Positions 1 to 7,762 of a stretch of DNA of 23,363 nt are shown in pieces. A model generated the notes under the pieces. The model ran no database searches. It saw only the letters and a program-made list of their open reading frames with translations, and was not told the DNA's origin. The stretch is from LMUY01 sp964657445 (GTDB lineage: Bacteria > Pseudomonadota > Alphaproteobacteria > Acetobacterales > Acetobacteraceae). A program made the position numbers and the translations under genes. Where the stretch lies: the NCBI GenBank assembly GCA_964657445.1, contig CAZZVB010000045.1:1-23363 (forward strand), given 5' to 3'. The stretch's first letter is position 1. The number at the start of each line of letters is the position of its first letter.

Positions 1-1894
1 CGACCAGCGCCCGCATCACCGGGTGCTCCGGGCTGAACGTCTGCAGCAGCACGCGGCCGGGCGCCTCCGCCCGGCCGGCGCGGCCGGACACCTGGTGCAG
101 CAACTGCACCGTCCGCTCCGCCGCACGCAGGTCGCCGCCGGCCAGGCCGAGGTCGGCGTCCACCACCCCAACCAAGGTCAGATGCGGGAAGTGCCAGCCT
201 TTGGCGACGATCTGGGTGCCGATGATCAGGTCCACCTCCCGCGCGGTGATCGCGTGCGCGGCGGCAGCGGCGGCGTTCGGCCCGGGCATGGTGTCGCTCG
301 CCATCACCAGCACCCGCGCCTCGGGGAACAGTGCAGCGGCCTCCTCGGTGATCCGCTCCACGCCGGGCCCGATCGGCACCAGGCTGTCTTCGGCCTGGCA
401 CACCGGGCACGCGGGCGGGATCGGCTCTGAATGGCCGCAATGGTGGCAGGTGAGCTGGCGGCGGGCACGGTGTTCCACCAGCCAGGCGGTGCAATTGGGA
501 CACTGCATGCGATGTCCACACGTCCGGCACAGCGTCAGCGGCGCGTATCCGCGCCGGTTGAGGAACAGCATCGCCTGCTCCCCCCGCGCGATCGTCGCCC
601 TGATCCCGGCCACCAGCGGCTCGGCCAGGAAGCGGCCTCGCGGCGGCGGATCCTCCCGCAGATCAAGCGTCTCGACCGTGGGTAGCTTGGCCCCACCGTG
701 CCGGGCCGCCAGCCCGAACTGGCGGTAGCGACCCGCCTCTACATTGGCGAGCGTTTCCAGGCTGGGGGTGGCCGACACCAGAATGGCCGGGGCGGCGGAC
801 AGGCGGGCGCGCACCACCGCCATGTCCCGCGCGTGATACACCACGCCGTCCTCCTGCTTGAACGCGGTCTCGTGCTCCTCATCCACCACCAATAGGCCCA
901 GATCGGGGAACGGCAGGAACAGGGCGGAGCGGGCGCCCACTACGACGGCGGCGCCGCCCTCCGCCACGGCGCGCCAGGTCAGCCGCCGGGTGCGGGACGG
1001 CAGGTCCGAATGCCACACCGCCGGGGCGGTGCCGAAGCGTGCGGTGAAGCGGTCCAGCCATTGCGACGACAGCGCGATCTCCGGCAGCAGCACCAGCGCC
1101 TGCCGCCCGGCGGCGACGCACTCGGCCACCGCCTCCAGATACACCTCGGTCTTGCCCGACCCGGTCACGCCATCCAGCACGGTCACGCTGAACGCCTGGT
1201 CCCGAACGGCCTGCCGAAGCGCGGTCGCGGCCTCGGCTTGTTCCGGCGACAACGCCGGGCCGGCGCGCAGGACATCCGGGAGTTGGAACGGCGGGGCCGC
1301 GGGTAGGATGGTCGGCACCAGCAGCCCGGCATCCGCCATGCCGCGCACCACGCCGGAGGACACGCGCGCGTCGCGGCCGATCGCCGACCCAGGGCGCGGC
1401 ACACGGTCCGCCATCAGCGCCACGACCCGGCGCCGGGCCTGCGTCAGCTTCGTGTCCGGCGGGATATCCGCCAGGCTCCAGCCGGCCTGCGGCACCGGCG
1501 GCGTCAGTGCGTTGATCCGCAACGCCATCGCCAGCACCTCGCCGGGTGCGGCCAGCGTGTAGCCGGCCACCCAATCGATGAAGCGCCGCAGCGCTGGCTG
1601 CATCGGCGGCGCGTCCAGCCGAGTGTCCACCGGCTTCAGCTTGGCGGCAGGCACCGGGTCACCCATCCCCGTGTCCCACACCACCCCCACCTCCGCCCGC
1701 CGGTTCAGCGGCACCAGCACCAGGTCGCCGGGCAGCAGCTCCATCCCGTCGGGCACGGCGTAGTCGAACGGGCCGGCGAACGGATATGGCAGCAGCACCG
1801 GAACCCGCTTCCGGGCCGGACCGCTCGCCGGTAGGGTGGCATCAAGTCCGAGATCGAGAAGGGGCAAATGCATGGCGCAACGGGTGGATACCAT
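1..1894 (-). CDS. priA: Primosomal protein N' (replication restart helicase PriA), 3' end cut by window edge
   Basis: Superfamily 2 DNA helicase that reloads the replisome at stalled forks. Translating the minus strand from the ATG at 1894-1892 gives 631 residues without a stop; the family is usually about 700-750 residues, so roughly the last hundred lie off the left edge. Seen directly: Walker A GVTGSGKT (about residues 242-249), Walker B DEEH (338-341) followed by a KQEDG..YHARD stretch typical of PriA, and the PriA zinc domain with four Cys-x2-Cys pairs (456/459, 465/468, 483/486, 496/499). The helicase C-terminal half (GTQIVAKG, QVSGRAGRA) is also present. Start choice is uncertain: ATG at 1894 or ATG at 1873, neither with a good ribosome site. 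Its 5' end overlaps the divergent DUF484 gene. Identity is near certain. Confidence 0.96.
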   Translation of the reverse strand, partial: MVSTRCAMHLPLLDLGLDATLPASGPARKRVPVLLPYPFAGPFDYAVPDGMELLPGDLVLVPLNRRAEVGVVWDTGMGDPVPAAKLKPVDTRLDAPPMQPALRRFIDWVAGYTLAAPGEVLAMALRINALTPPVPQAGWSLADIPPDTKLTQARRRVVALMADRVPRPGSAIGRDARVSSGVVRGMADAGLLVPTILPAAPPFQLPDVLRAGPALSPEQAEAATALRQAVRDQAFSVTVLDGVTGSGKTEVYLEAVAECVAAGRQALVLLPEIALSSQWLDRFTARFGTAPAVWHSDLPSRTRRLTWRAVAEGGAAVVVGARSALFLPFPDLGLLVVDEEHETAFKQEDGVVYHARDMAVVRARLSAAPAILVSATPSLETLANVEAGRYRQFGLAARHGGAKLPTVETLDLREDPPPRGRFLAEPLVAGIRATIARGEQAMLFLNRRGYAPLTLCRTCGHRMQCPNCTAWLVEHRARRQLTCHHCGHSEPIPPACPVCQAEDSLVPIGPGVERITEEAAALFPEARVLVMASDTMPGPNAAAAAAHAITAREVDLIIGTQIVAKGWHFPHLTLVGVVDADLGLAGGDLRAAERTVQLLHQVSGRAGRAEAPGRVLLQTFSPEHPVMRALV

Positions 1895-2563
1895 GAGAAC
1901 GCCGATCAAGCCTTGCCCCCCCGCAACCGCCTCCCGCTGACCGGGGCGAAGCGGGAGGTGGATGGCGATGCCGTCGCCACCTTCCTCCGCGCCAACCCCG
2001 GCTGGCTGACCGAAAATCCCGATCTCTACCGCGTGCTGCACCCGCCGCGCCGCCTGCATGGCGAACGACTGGCCGACCACATGGCTGCGATGCTGGCGCA
2101 GGAGCGTGCGCACGCCCGCGCCGAATGCGCCCGCGCCGATTCCGTGCTCGCCGCCGGACGGGCCGCGGCCGGCCTGGCGGTGCGCGTGCAGGACGCCGTG
2201 CTGGCGCTGATCCGCGCCCCCGACCCGGTCGAATTCGTACAGGCCGAGCTACCGGCCCTGCTGGATGTGGACGCCGCCAGCCTGTGCGCCGACGTCGGCG
2301 GCTTCGGTGCCCGCCTGCTGCCGGCGGGAACGCTGAAACGCCTGCTCGGGCGGAGGGACGTGGTGTTCCGGGAGAACCCCGGCGAGGTGGCGTTGCTGCA
2401 TGGCGCCGCCGCGCCCCTGGCCCGGGTGGATGCGCTGGTGCGTGTGGGCAACTCCACGCTGCTGGCGCTGGCCTCGCGCGACCGGTCCCGCCTGCATCCC
2501 GGCCAGGGTGTGCGGCCGCTCGCCTTCCTGGGCCGAGCGGTCGCCGCCGCGTGCGAGCGATGA
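1868..2563 (+). CDS. DUF484 family protein upstream of xerC
   Basis: Protein of 231 residues. The N-terminal part (DGDAVATFLRANPGWLTENPDL, about residues 32-53) followed by a helical segment rich in Arg, Ala and Glu is the hallmark of the DUF484 family, whose remainder resembles a GAF-like sensory fold. Its biochemical role is unknown; the gene is a known neighbour of xerC in many proteobacteria. ATG at 1868 is preceded by a GAGAAGGGG stretch at 1856-1864, which supports this start, although a GTG at 1958 just before the conserved region is an alternative. The stop codon (2561-2563) overlaps the xerC ATG in an ATGA arrangement, so translation is probably coupled. The 5' end lies inside the beginning of priA on the other strand. 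Family call is fairly sure; function cannot be stated. Confidence 0.85.
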   Translation: MHGATGGYHENADQALPPRNRLPLTGAKREVDGDAVATFLRANPGWLTENPDLYRVLHPPRRLHGERLADHMAAMLAQERAHARAECARADSVLAAGRAAAGLAVRVQDAVLALIRAPDPVEFVQAELPALLDVDAASLCADVGGFGARLLPAGTLKRLLGRRDVVFRENPGEVALLHGAAAPLARVDALVRVGNSTLLALASRDRSRLHPGQGVRPLAFLGRAVAAACER

Positions 2564-3468
2564 CCGGCGAGGCTGCCCGCGTCGCCTTCCTGGCCTGGCT
2601 GGAGCAGGAACGCCGCGCCTCGCCCTTGACAGTGCGGGAGTATGGCCGCGACCTGGCCGAATACCTGGGGTTCCTGGTGCAGCACCTCGGCGGCGAGCCC
2701 GATCTGGCGGCGCTGGCGGCCGTGTCGCAGGCGGATGTGCGCGCCTGGCTGGCGAACCAGGTCGCGAAAGGCCAGCGCAACGGCACGCGGGCGCGCCATT
2801 TGTCGGCGGTGCGTTCGTTCTACAAATACCTGGCGCGGCGGCACGGCGTGTCCAACCCAGCGCCGGGTCTGCTCGCCACGCCGAAGGCCCGCGCGCCCAT
2901 TCCCAAGGCGCTCGCCCCCGCGGCTGCGCGCGGCGTGGCGGAAGATTGCGGCGAGGTTTCGGACGACCCGCATATCCAGGCCCGCGACACGGCGCTGTTC
3001 ACCCTGCTGTACGGCTGCGGCCTGCGCATCGCCGAAGCGCTGGCGCTAGACGTGCGCGACTGGCCCGGCGGCGGCGCATTGCGCGTGACCGGCAAGGGCA
3101 GCAAGGAGCGTCTGGTGCCAGTGCTGCCCGCGGTCCGCGCCGCGCTGGACGCATGGCTGGCGTTGCACCCATCCGCTGCCGACCCGGCGGCGGCGCTGTT
3201 CCCCGGCGCCCGCAGCAAACGCCTGAATGCCGGCGTGGCGCAACGCACGATGCGCGCCTATCGCCGCCTGGCCGGCCTGCCGGAGCATGCGACGCCGCAC
3301 GCGCTGCGCCACTCCTTCGCGACGCACCTGCTGGCGGGCGGCGCCGACCTACGCTCCATCCAGGAACTGCTCGGCCACGCCAGCCTGTCCACCACCCAGC
3401 GCTACACGGCAGTGGACGAGGCCGGACTGCTGGCGGTGTTCCATGCCTCGCATCCAAGGGCGAGCTAG
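2560..3468 (+). CDS. xerC: Tyrosine recombinase XerC
   Basis: Site-specific recombinase that, together with XerD, resolves chromosome dimers at dif during division. The 302-residue product has an N-terminal SAM-like core-binding domain (about residues 5-95) and a C-terminal catalytic domain. All the family's catalytic residues are visible: Arg156 (CGLRIAEAL), Lys182 (GKGSKERLVP), His247 and Arg250 (HALRHSF), His273 (LLGHASLS) and the nucleophile Tyr282 (TTQRYTAV). Length is normal for XerC/XerD (about 300). I took the ATG at 2560 because it overlaps the stop of the DUF484 gene (ATGA); a longer reading in the same frame from 2125 would run through DUF484 in another frame and is not supported. 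XerC is preferred over XerD or a phage integrase because of the DUF484 and priA context. Confidence 0.94.
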   Translation: MTGEAARVAFLAWLEQERRASPLTVREYGRDLAEYLGFLVQHLGGEPDLAALAAVSQADVRAWLANQVAKGQRNGTRARHLSAVRSFYKYLARRHGVSNPAPGLLATPKARAPIPKALAPAAARGVAEDCGEVSDDPHIQARDTALFTLLYGCGLRIAEALALDVRDWPGGGALRVTGKGSKERLVPVLPAVRAALDAWLALHPSAADPAAALFPGARSKRLNAGVAQRTMRAYRRLAGLPEHATPHALRHSFATHLLAGGADLRSIQELLGHASLSTTQRYTAVDEAGLLAVFHASHPRAS

Positions 3469-3507
3469 CGGCGGTCCCTCCCTGTGAAGGAAGAGGGCCA
3501 GCCGCTA
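3466..3507 (+). terminator. Strong stem-loop overlapping the xerC stop codon
   Basis: A seven-base perfect outer stem (3466-3472 with 3501-3507, TAGCGGC/GCCGCTA) continues, after a one-base offset, into GG/CC and CCCTC/GAGGG pairs around a short loop. The xerC TAG is part of the outer stem. There is no clean T-run after it, only a T-rich stretch near 3527-3536, so it may be a weak terminator or an mRNA-stabilising hairpin. Confidence 0.45.
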
Positions 3508-3616
3508 CATCTGCGCGGTTAGCATCTGTCTTTCCGTCGATTGTCTTTAGAAGACGCCAACTCGTGCTTCTCGGAAAATTCGTGCAGCGGCACTCGCTTC
3601 GGGCCAGAATTGCCGC

Positions 3617-4087
3617 ATGCAGGATGTGACGATCGCGCGCGTCGATGCGCCGGATGACGAGGTGCGGCTGCTCATCGGCGAACTCGAAGCCGTGCTGTCG
3701 GCCGAGTACGCGCCGGAGCAGCGCCACGGGCTGTCCATCGAGGCTATCTTCAACTCAGGCGTCCGCTTCTTCGTGGCTCGCGTCGGCGGCCAGCCGGCGG
3801 GTTGCTGCGGCGTCGCCTTGTTCGACGGATTCGCCGAACTGAAGCGGATGTACGTGCGCCCGGCGCAGCGAGGGACCGGCGTGGCGCAGGTGCTCCTGGC
3901 CCGAGTGGAGGCGGAGGTCCGGCAGGCCGGGCTATCGCGGCTGCTGCTCGAAACCGGCGATAAGCAGCACGCAGCGATCCGGATGTACGAACGTGCCGGC
4001 TTCACCAGGTGCCAGGTTTTTGGCGCCTACGCTGCCATGCCGCCGAACGAGATCGAAACGAGCGTCTTCATGGAAAAGCAAATCTGA
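3617..4087 (+). CDS. GNAT-family N-acetyltransferase
   Basis: Predicted cytoplasmic acetyl-CoA-dependent acetyltransferase of 156 residues. The central strand ELKRMYVRP followed by the acetyl-CoA pyrophosphate-binding loop QRGTGVAQ-LL (about residues 76-93) is motif A of the GNAT fold, and LLLETGDKQHAAIRMYERAGF (about 110-130) is the usual motif B region with the A..YE..GF signature. Length is typical. The acceptor substrate cannot be deduced. The gene stands alone, separated by about 150 bases from xerC and 175 bases from hldD, and no clear ribosome site precedes its ATG. GNAT assignment is solid; a specific substrate would be a guess. Confidence 0.88.
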   Translation: MQDVTIARVDAPDDEVRLLIGELEAVLSAEYAPEQRHGLSIEAIFNSGVRFFVARVGGQPAGCCGVALFDGFAELKRMYVRPAQRGTGVAQVLLARVEAEVRQAGLSRLLLETGDKQHAAIRMYERAGFTRCQVFGAYAAMPPNEIETSVFMEKQI

Positions 4088-4249
4088 TTGCTTGCCAGCA
4101 CCGGGCCCGGCGAAAGGGCCGTCCTCAGCCTGGTCGCGCGCCACGTATCTCGGAAGTCTCGCCGGATCGTCGTCAACGATCTCGGCCTCGTCCGCCATCC
4201 TGCCTTCCGCCGCGATCGCAGCCCCCTGGCCGCTGCCGGGTCACCGCCC

Positions 4250-4255
4250 TATAAG
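4250..4255 (+). promoter_or_regulatory. Candidate -10 element for a leaderless hldD transcript
   Basis: TATAAG ends seven bases before the hldD ATG at 4263. A sigma-70-type start site at the usual distance would fall at about 4262-4263, on or next to the start codon. No Shine-Dalgarno-like sequence lies between. The -35 region (about 4226-4232, CTGGCCG) is a poor match, so this rests on the -10 and the spacing only. Confidence 0.3.
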
Positions 4256-4262
4256 CGCGGCC

Positions 4263-5237
4263 ATGATCCTGGTTACCGGCGGCGCCGGCTTCATCGGCTC
4301 CAACCTCAGCGCGGCCCTCGCTCAGGCCGGACAGGAGGTCGTGGTGGTGGACTGGCTCGGCCGCGAGGGGAAATGGCGCAACCTGGCGTCCCACCCGCCA
4401 GCCACGCTGCTGCAACCCGATGCTCTGGAGCCATTCCTCGCCAGCGACCCGCCGCTCGAGATGGTGTTCCATCTCGGCGCCATCAGCGAGACCACCGCGA
4501 CCGACGGCGACCTGGTTTGGATGACCAACGTGGAGCTGTCGCTGATGCTGTGGCGCTGGTGCGCGGCGAACCGGGTGCGGATGGTGTACGCCTCCTCCGC
4601 CGCGACCTACGGCGACGGATCGGCCGGGTTCGAGGACGATATCGACGCGCTCGCCACGCTCAAGCCAAAGAACCTCTATGGCTGGAGCAAGCATGCGTTC
4701 GACAGGCGCGTGGCACACCTGCTCAAGACCGGCGCGCCCCGGCCGCCGCAATGGGCCGGCCTCAAGTTCTTCAACGTGTATGGGCCGAACGAGTACCACA
4801 AGGGCCGCATGGTTTCCGTCGTGAAGGTCAAGCATGACGATGTGCTCGCCGGGCACGCGCCCAAGTTGTTCCGCTCGGACGACCCGGCGGTGCCCGACGG
4901 CCAGCAGATGCGTGATTTCATCTGGGTCGGCGACGTGGTGGACGTGATGCTCTGGCTGCTGGCGCACCCCGGCGTGAACGGGCTGTTCAACGTGGGCACC
5001 GGCCAGGCACGGTCCTACCAGCACCTGGCCGAGGCGGTCTGCCGCGCCGCCCAGATGCCGGAGCGGGTGGAGTTTATCGACATGCCGCAGGCCCTGCGCG
5101 GCAGCTATCAATCGTTCACCCAGGCGAGTACGGACCGGCTTCGCGCCGCCGGCTATGACGGGCAGTTCACCGGGCTGGAGGAAGGCGTGCGCCGCTACAT
5201 CGTGGACTATCTGGCGACGCCGGATCCCTACCTGTGA
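4263..5237 (+). CDS. hldD: ADP-L-glycero-D-manno-heptose 6-epimerase
   Basis: Extended short-chain dehydrogenase that epimerises ADP-D-glycero-D-manno-heptose at C6 to make the heptose donor for the lipopolysaccharide inner core. The 324-residue protein opens with the NAD(P)-binding GGAGFIGSN loop (residues 6-14) and carries SSAATYG (111-117), the catalytic-type Tyr139 in YGWSK, and Lys180 in NEYHKGRM, which lines up with the second catalytic residue known for HldD (Tyr140/Lys178 in the E. coli enzyme). The MRDFIWVGDVVDVMLWLL segment (about 218-235) is also typical of the family. ATG at 4263 places the dinucleotide loop at the N-terminus as expected; an in-frame extension upstream to 3993 overlaps the acetyltransferase gene and is rejected. 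The stop overlaps the GTG start of lgt. Confidence 0.93.
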   Translation: MILVTGGAGFIGSNLSAALAQAGQEVVVVDWLGREGKWRNLASHPPATLLQPDALEPFLASDPPLEMVFHLGAISETTATDGDLVWMTNVELSLMLWRWCAANRVRMVYASSAATYGDGSAGFEDDIDALATLKPKNLYGWSKHAFDRRVAHLLKTGAPRPPQWAGLKFFNVYGPNEYHKGRMVSVVKVKHDDVLAGHAPKLFRSDDPAVPDGQQMRDFIWVGDVVDVMLWLLAHPGVNGLFNVGTGQARSYQHLAEAVCRAAQMPERVEFIDMPQALRGSYQSFTQASTDRLRAAGYDGQFTGLEEGVRRYIVDYLATPDPYL

Positions 5238-6058
5238 TCCCCGTCCTGCTGTTCCCGCAATTCGACCCGACGCTGATCCAGATCGGGCCGTTCGCCATCC
5301 GCTGGTACGCGCTCGCCTATATCGGCAGCCTGCTGCTGGGCTGGCGCATCATGCGCCGCCTGGTGCTGCGGGCGCCGGCGGTGGCGACGCAGGAGCAGAC
5401 GGACGATTTCCTGACCTGGGCCACGCTCGGCGTCGTGCTCGGCGGCCGGCTGGGCTACGTGTTATTCTATCAGCCGTCGCGCTTCTTCGCCGAGCCGGCA
5501 TCCATCTTCGCCGTCTGGCAAGGCGGCATGAGCTTCCACGGCGGCGCGCTGGGCGTCGTCGTGGCGCTGATAATCTTCTGTTATCGCCAGCGCATCCCGC
5601 TGCTCGGCTTCGCGGACCGGATCGCCGTGGTGACGCCGATCGGGCTCGGCTTCGGCCGCATCGCCAACTTCATCAACGGGGAGCTATGGGGCCGGCCCGC
5701 GCCGGACTGGCTGCCCTGGGCGATGATCTTTCCGCAGGCCGGGCCGGAGCCGAGGCACCCGAGCCAGATCTACCAGGCGCTGATGGAAGGGCTGATCCTG
5801 TTCCTCCTGCTCTGGCTGCTCGCCCGGCGCGAGTGGATCCGCGCGCGGTTCGGCTTCCTGACCGGCGTGTTCCTGGTCGGCTATGCCGTGGCCCGCAGCA
5901 CGGGGGAGCTGTTCCGTCAGCCCGATGCCTTCCTCGGTTTTCTGTTTGAGGGCCTGACCATGGGTCAGTTGCTATCGCTGCCGATGCTGGTCGCAGGGGT
6001 GATCATGATGGTCCGCGCCCACCCCCGCGCCGTACTGGCGGAGCCGACGCGCGCTTGA
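5234..6058 (+). CDS. lgt: Phosphatidylglycerol-prolipoprotein diacylglyceryl transferase
   Basis: Inner-membrane enzyme that transfers diacylglycerol from phosphatidylglycerol to the lipobox cysteine of prolipoproteins, the first step in lipoprotein maturation. The 274-residue sequence is hydrophobic with about seven membrane segments. The Lgt signature GRIANFINGELWG is at residues 141-153 (including the essential Arg142), and the conserved HGGALG motif has His102. Arg and Tyr/Glu in the C-terminal YAVARSTGELFR segment also fit the family. The start is a GTG at 5234 overlapping the hldD stop in a GTGA arrangement. A lipoprotein gene that would depend on this enzyme lies three genes downstream. 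Confidence 0.95.
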   Translation: MIPVLLFPQFDPTLIQIGPFAIRWYALAYIGSLLLGWRIMRRLVLRAPAVATQEQTDDFLTWATLGVVLGGRLGYVLFYQPSRFFAEPASIFAVWQGGMSFHGGALGVVVALIIFCYRQRIPLLGFADRIAVVTPIGLGFGRIANFINGELWGRPAPDWLPWAMIFPQAGPEPRHPSQIYQALMEGLILFLLLWLLARREWIRARFGFLTGVFLVGYAVARSTGELFRQPDAFLGFLFEGLTMGQLLSLPMLVAGVIMMVRAHPRAVLAEPTRA

Positions 6059-6068
6059 TGGCCAAGCC

Positions 6069-7037
6069 TTGATCGAGCGCCTGGACGTGTTCATGGCTCG
6101 CGCCAACGCCGCCTACTACGCCAGCCACGACCCCTTCGCCGACTTCACCACCGCGCCCGAAATCAGCCAGGCCTTCGGGGAAGTGTTGGGCGCCTGGGGG
6201 GCCGTCACGTGGGAGCAGATGGGCCGTCCGGCCCCGGTGATCCTTGCCGAGGCAGGCCCTGGCCGCGGCACCCTGATGGCCGATGCGCTGCGTGCGATCG
6301 GCAAGGTCGCTCCCGCATTCCGGGCGGCGCTGCGGGTGCACCTGGTGGAGACATCGCCAAGGCTGCGTGCGATCCAGGCGGCGGCTGTGCCGGGCGCGAC
6401 GTGGCATGACCGGGTGGAGGACCTGCCGGGTGGCCCGCTGATCCTGCTGGCGAACGAGTTTTTGGATGCGCTCCCGATACGGCAGTTCGTCACCCGGGCA
6501 GGACGGCCGATGGAGCGATTCGTCGAGGATGGGCGATGGGTGGAACAGCCTGAAGAATTCGGCGTAGCCGCAGATGCTGACCAGATCTGGGAGGTTCGTG
6601 ACCCGTCCCTAGCAATGCACTTGGGGCAACGGCTGCGTGGAACGCCGGGAGTGGCGCTGGTGATGGATTACGGCCCCCTCGCCAGCGGCCCAGGCGACAG
6701 CCTGCAGGCCTTGCGCGACGGCAAGCCCGCCGATCCGCTGGCGGATCCAGGGTCCGCCGACCTGACCGCCCATGTCGATTTCGTGGCCTTCGCCCAGCAG
6801 TCCGGGCTGCCGTATCATGGCCCGCTACCGCAAGGAAAATTCCTCACCCGGCTCGGGCTGTTCGCACGGATCAACCGGCTGGCCACCACGCAGCCGGTGC
6901 GCGAGGCGATGCGGCTGACCGAGGCGGGGCGGCGGCTGGCCGAACCAGACCGGATGGGGGCATTGTTCAAGGCCATGGCATTGACGTCACCAGGCTTGCC
7001 CACGCCCGCCGGGTTCGAAGCCGAGGACGTACGATGA
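6069..7037 (+). CDS. MidA/NDUFAF7-type class I SAM-dependent methyltransferase
   Basis: Putative protein arginine methyltransferase of the DUF185 family; the mitochondrial member NDUFAF7 methylates an arginine of a complex I subunit. The 322-residue product has the family opening DFTTAPEISQAFGEVLGAW (residues 25-43), SAM-binding motif I AEAGPGRGTL (60-69), an acidic HLVETSP strand (91-97), and ANEFLDALPIRQF (128-140). Its N-terminus is shorter than usual: the AAYYASHDPFADF segment lacks the glycine-rich lead seen in many relatives. No ATG is available upstream in frame; TTG at 6069 is the likely start, ten bases after the lgt stop. The frame is closed by a TGA at 6006-6008. The stop overlaps the pgeF ATG (ATGA). 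Whether it acts on NADH dehydrogenase here is inference. Confidence 0.88.
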   Translation: MIERLDVFMARANAAYYASHDPFADFTTAPEISQAFGEVLGAWGAVTWEQMGRPAPVILAEAGPGRGTLMADALRAIGKVAPAFRAALRVHLVETSPRLRAIQAAAVPGATWHDRVEDLPGGPLILLANEFLDALPIRQFVTRAGRPMERFVEDGRWVEQPEEFGVAADADQIWEVRDPSLAMHLGQRLRGTPGVALVMDYGPLASGPGDSLQALRDGKPADPLADPGSADLTAHVDFVAFAQQSGLPYHGPLPQGKFLTRLGLFARINRLATTQPVREAMRLTEAGRRLAEPDRMGALFKAMALTSPGLPTPAGFEAEDVR

Positions 7038-7762
7038 CGCCGCATCTGCGCGACGGCGCGCTGGCCGCGCCGCACGGCTTCTTCACGCGGCAGGGCGGCG
7101 TCTCCATCGGCCCGTTCGCCAGCCTCAACTGCAGCGTGTCGAGCGCAGACGACCCGGCCAATGTCGCCGAGAACCGCCGCCGCGCCCTCGCCGTCACGGG
7201 GGCGGCCGCGATGGTGGGCGTCACGCAGGTGCACGGCGCCGATGTCGCCGTGGTGTACGAGCCATGGCTGCCCGGCGCAGGGCCGCGCGCGGATGCGATG
7301 GTGACGCGGCGATCCGGCGTGGCGCTCGGTATCATCACCGCGGACTGTGCCCCGGTGCTGTTCGCAGCGCCCGGCGTGGTCGGCGCCGCCCATGCCGGCT
7401 GGCGCGGCGCGGTCGCCGGGGTGCTGGAAGCCGTGATCGCGGCCATGGGCGGCCGCGGCGTGCATGCCGCTATCGGCCCCTGCATCGGCCCGGACTCGTA
7501 CGAGGTCGCGGCCGACCTGCGCTCCGCCGTCCTGGCCCGCGATCCCGCGGATGCCGGTTTCTTTGCCGATGGCCGCCCGGGACACTGGCTGTTCGACCTG
7601 CCCGGATACTGCGCGGCACGGCTTCGCGCCGCGGGCGCCAGCGTCACCGTGCTCGGCGCCGACACGCTGCCCGACGAGGCCCGCTTCTTCAGCCATCGCC
7701 GCCGCACGCTTGCCGGCGGCGGCCCGATCGGCCATCAGATTTCCATTATCGCATGTCCCTAG
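7034..7762 (+). CDS. pgeF: PgeF/YfiH-type laccase-domain protein (peptidoglycan editing factor, purine nucleoside phosphorylase family)
   Basis: Member of the YfiH/DUF152 copper-oxidase-like family. Relatives have been described as peptidoglycan editing enzymes and as purine nucleoside phosphorylases with adenosine deaminase activity. The 242-residue product contains the three metal-binding elements of the family: His67 in TQVHGADV, Cys105 in ITADCAPVLF, and His120 in AAHAGWRGAV, plus the conserved IGPCIG loop (about residues 157-162) and the C-terminal FSHRR stretch. Length is standard. The ATG overlaps the stop of the upstream methyltransferase, and the 3' end overlaps the downstream lipoprotein start by ten bases, so the run is probably one translationally coupled operon. 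The exact reaction in this organism is not decidable from sequence. Confidence 0.92.
   Translation: MTPHLRDGALAAPHGFFTRQGGVSIGPFASLNCSVSSADDPANVAENRRRALAVTGAAAMVGVTQVHGADVAVVYEPWLPGAGPRADAMVTRRSGVALGIITADCAPVLFAAPGVVGAAHAGWRGAVAGVLEAVIAAMGGRGVHAAIGPCIGPDSYEVAADLRSAVLARDPADAGFFADGRPGHWLFDLPGYCAARLRAAGASVTVLGADTLPDEARFFSHRRRTLAGGGPIGHQISIIACP

Noticed and set aside
2400..3629. Open frame (409 codons) on the plus strand across xerC
   Set aside because: Different frame from xerC, which keeps all catalytic residues; the translation is Arg/Ala/Pro-rich shadow sequence.
4104..4120. Hairpin GGCCC/GGGCC after the acetyltransferase gene
   Set aside because: Only five pairs and no T-run; common by chance in DNA this GC-rich.
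3932..4198. Possible 88-residue minus-strand gene in the gap before hldD
   Set aside because: Half of it is antisense to the acetyltransferase gene, it has no recognisable motif, and its intergenic part shows no convincing coding bias.
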